Part shown: one piece after another, positions 4,773 through 5,486 of the stretch
Layout of the letters: each line of letters begins with the position of its first letter
Position numbering within the stretch: position 1 is the first letter of the stretch
Source: Anaerolineales bacterium UBA6663
Lineage (GTDB): Bacteria; Chloroflexota; Anaerolineae; Anaerolineales; UBA6663
DNA: 5,486 nt
Direction: 5' to 3'
NCBI GenBank assembly: GCA_002455335.1
Contig: DKKP01000133.1
Span: forward strand, 1-5,486
Notes under the pieces: generated by a model
Told to the model about the DNA's origin: nothing
The model's input: only the letters and a program-made list of their open reading frames with translations
Database searches by the model: none
Position numbers and translations under genes: made by a program

Positions 4773-5486
4773 TCACTTGGCCGAGCCAAAGGTGATCCCG
4801 ATGGCGAGTGGGCCGAACTTGACGCTTGTCTTGCGGCCGATCGAGGCGCCGATGCCTGCCCCCAGGTCGGCCTCGCCCACCAGCCCGATGTTCCAGCCGA
4901 AGACGTTGAAACCGCCTTCGGCCTTGACCCCGGCCAGCGAGTAGCCAGCCTCGGCGCCGATACTGCCATCTTTGACGCCGGCGTAGGCGTTGGCGCTGGG
5001 CCCGGCCACCTCGCCGCCGGTGGTGAGACCGATGTCTTTCGTACCGATCACCTGGCCGCCGGTGACCTTGATGGTGTTGATCTCGGCCCCGATGCCGTAG
5101 TTGCTGCCGCGGTGTCCGACGTAACCCGAGCCGGCCAAGACATCGACCTGGAGCGACTGGCGATAGAAGCCCTCGCCCTCGCCCAGTTGAAGGCCGACAC
5201 TGCCCTGGAGGACGCTGCCCTCGGCATAGGCGCCCTGCACGTCGCGGTTCCAACCGTACCCGGCCTCGCCGCCCAGCACCCGGCCGGCGGCCGTGACTTT
5301 GCCGATGCCGCTCAGACCCGCCTCGGCGTTGCCGACGGCGTACGCCCCCTGGGCGACGCCGCCGGACCCGGTCGTGGAGGGCATGAACCCGCCCGACCAA
5401 CCCGCCTCGCCTTGGGCGTTGGCGAACGGTGCCCCGAAGCCGCCCCCGCTCGATCTGGAGCCGTCTGTTCCGCCCGAGCCCGGTGA
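4773..5486 (-). CDS. Gly/Ala-rich repetitive protein, C-terminal 237 residues, putative secreted cargo
   Basis: The frame is open from base 5486 to the TGA at 4775-4773, so the true start is beyond the right edge; the internal ATG at 5384 should not be taken as the start because in-frame coding character continues upstream. The visible part starts with a Gly/Ser linker (1-17), then GAPFANAQGEAGWSGGF, and from about residue 40 a long stretch of short alternating segments such as AYAEGSVLQGSVGLQLGEG, GIGAEINTIKVTGGQVIG and IGAEAGYSLAGVKAEGG, ending GAGIGASIGRKTSVKFGPLAIG. Regular Gly/Ala turns between two-sided strands suggest a beta-rich, repetitive fold. I recall similar C-terminal regions in large WXG-domain proteins of actinobacteria and relatives ('GAEA.AGA.A' repeats ending in a 'GAG.G.S.GF' strand). 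The missing N-terminus may therefore hold a WXG domain, but this cannot be seen. It lies just upstream of an EspG-like gene, which fits a secreted substrate. A structural or envelope role is possible too. Confidence 0.7.
   Translation of the reverse strand, partial: SPGSGGTDGSRSSGGGFGAPFANAQGEAGWSGGFMPSTTGSGGVAQGAYAVGNAEAGLSGIGKVTAAGRVLGGEAGYGWNRDVQGAYAEGSVLQGSVGLQLGEGEGFYRQSLQVDVLAGSGYVGHRGSNYGIGAEINTIKVTGGQVIGTKDIGLTTGGEVAGPSANAYAGVKDGSIGAEAGYSLAGVKAEGGFNVFGWNIGLVGEADLGAGIGASIGRKTSVKFGPLAIGITFGSAK

Noticed and set aside
4686..5486. Long plus-strand open frame opposite the Gly/Ala-rich gene
   Set aside because: Antisense shadow of a Gly/Ala-rich frame; the minus-strand product has regular strand/turn periodicity and is followed by a well-spaced downstream gene.
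1..5486. tRNA, rRNA, CRISPR array or insertion sequence
   Set aside because: I looked for cloverleaf-like segments, regularly spaced repeats, transposase motifs and terminal inverted repeats and saw none.

Overview
The window is G+C-rich bacterial DNA in which every credible gene reads leftward (minus strand). The genes are packed tightly, with stop/start overlaps and good Shine-Dalgarno sequences. Gene content (a WXG-type polymorphic toxin, EspG-like proteins, Gly/Ala-rich secreted protein, small membrane proteins) points to a type VII (ESX/WXG100) secretion effector locus. I think a Chloroflexota host is most likely, because the EspG-like proteins look divergent from mycobacterial ones. An actinobacterium cannot be excluded from 5.5 kb.

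Right-hand unit, read from 5486 down to 2987: (1) the C-terminal 237 residues of a Gly/Ala-rich, probably secreted protein (4773-5486, start beyond the edge); (2) a complete 264-residue EspG-like protein (3944-4738); (3) a 211-residue protein with one N-terminal membrane helix and a cytosolic domain (3309-3944); (4) a 113-residue protein with three membrane helices (2987-3328). Genes 2-4 overlap one another and are surely co-transcribed.

Middle: 2667-2986 is a gap of about 320 bases with no convincing gene. It holds an imperfect hairpin-forming inverted repeat and a weak candidate promoter for the next unit.

Left-hand unit, read from 2666 down to 1: (5) a 79-residue small protein of unknown function (2427-2666); (6) a 485-residue polymorphic toxin with an N-terminal WXG domain, a pre-toxin region, a run of four 10-residue repeats and a C-terminal toxin-like domain (952-2409); (7) a 154-residue candidate immunity protein whose ATG overlaps the toxin stop (491-955); (8) the first 160 residues of a second EspG-like protein (1-481, continues past the left edge).

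The two EspG-like proteins are collinear paralogues, and each lies downstream of a different candidate cargo. The simplest reading is two effector modules side by side, each with its own dedicated EspG-type chaperone. The left one also carries an immunity gene, and the right one a pair of membrane proteins. Chaperone, toxin and immunity roles are inferred from architecture and context. The catalytic activity of the toxin is not identified.
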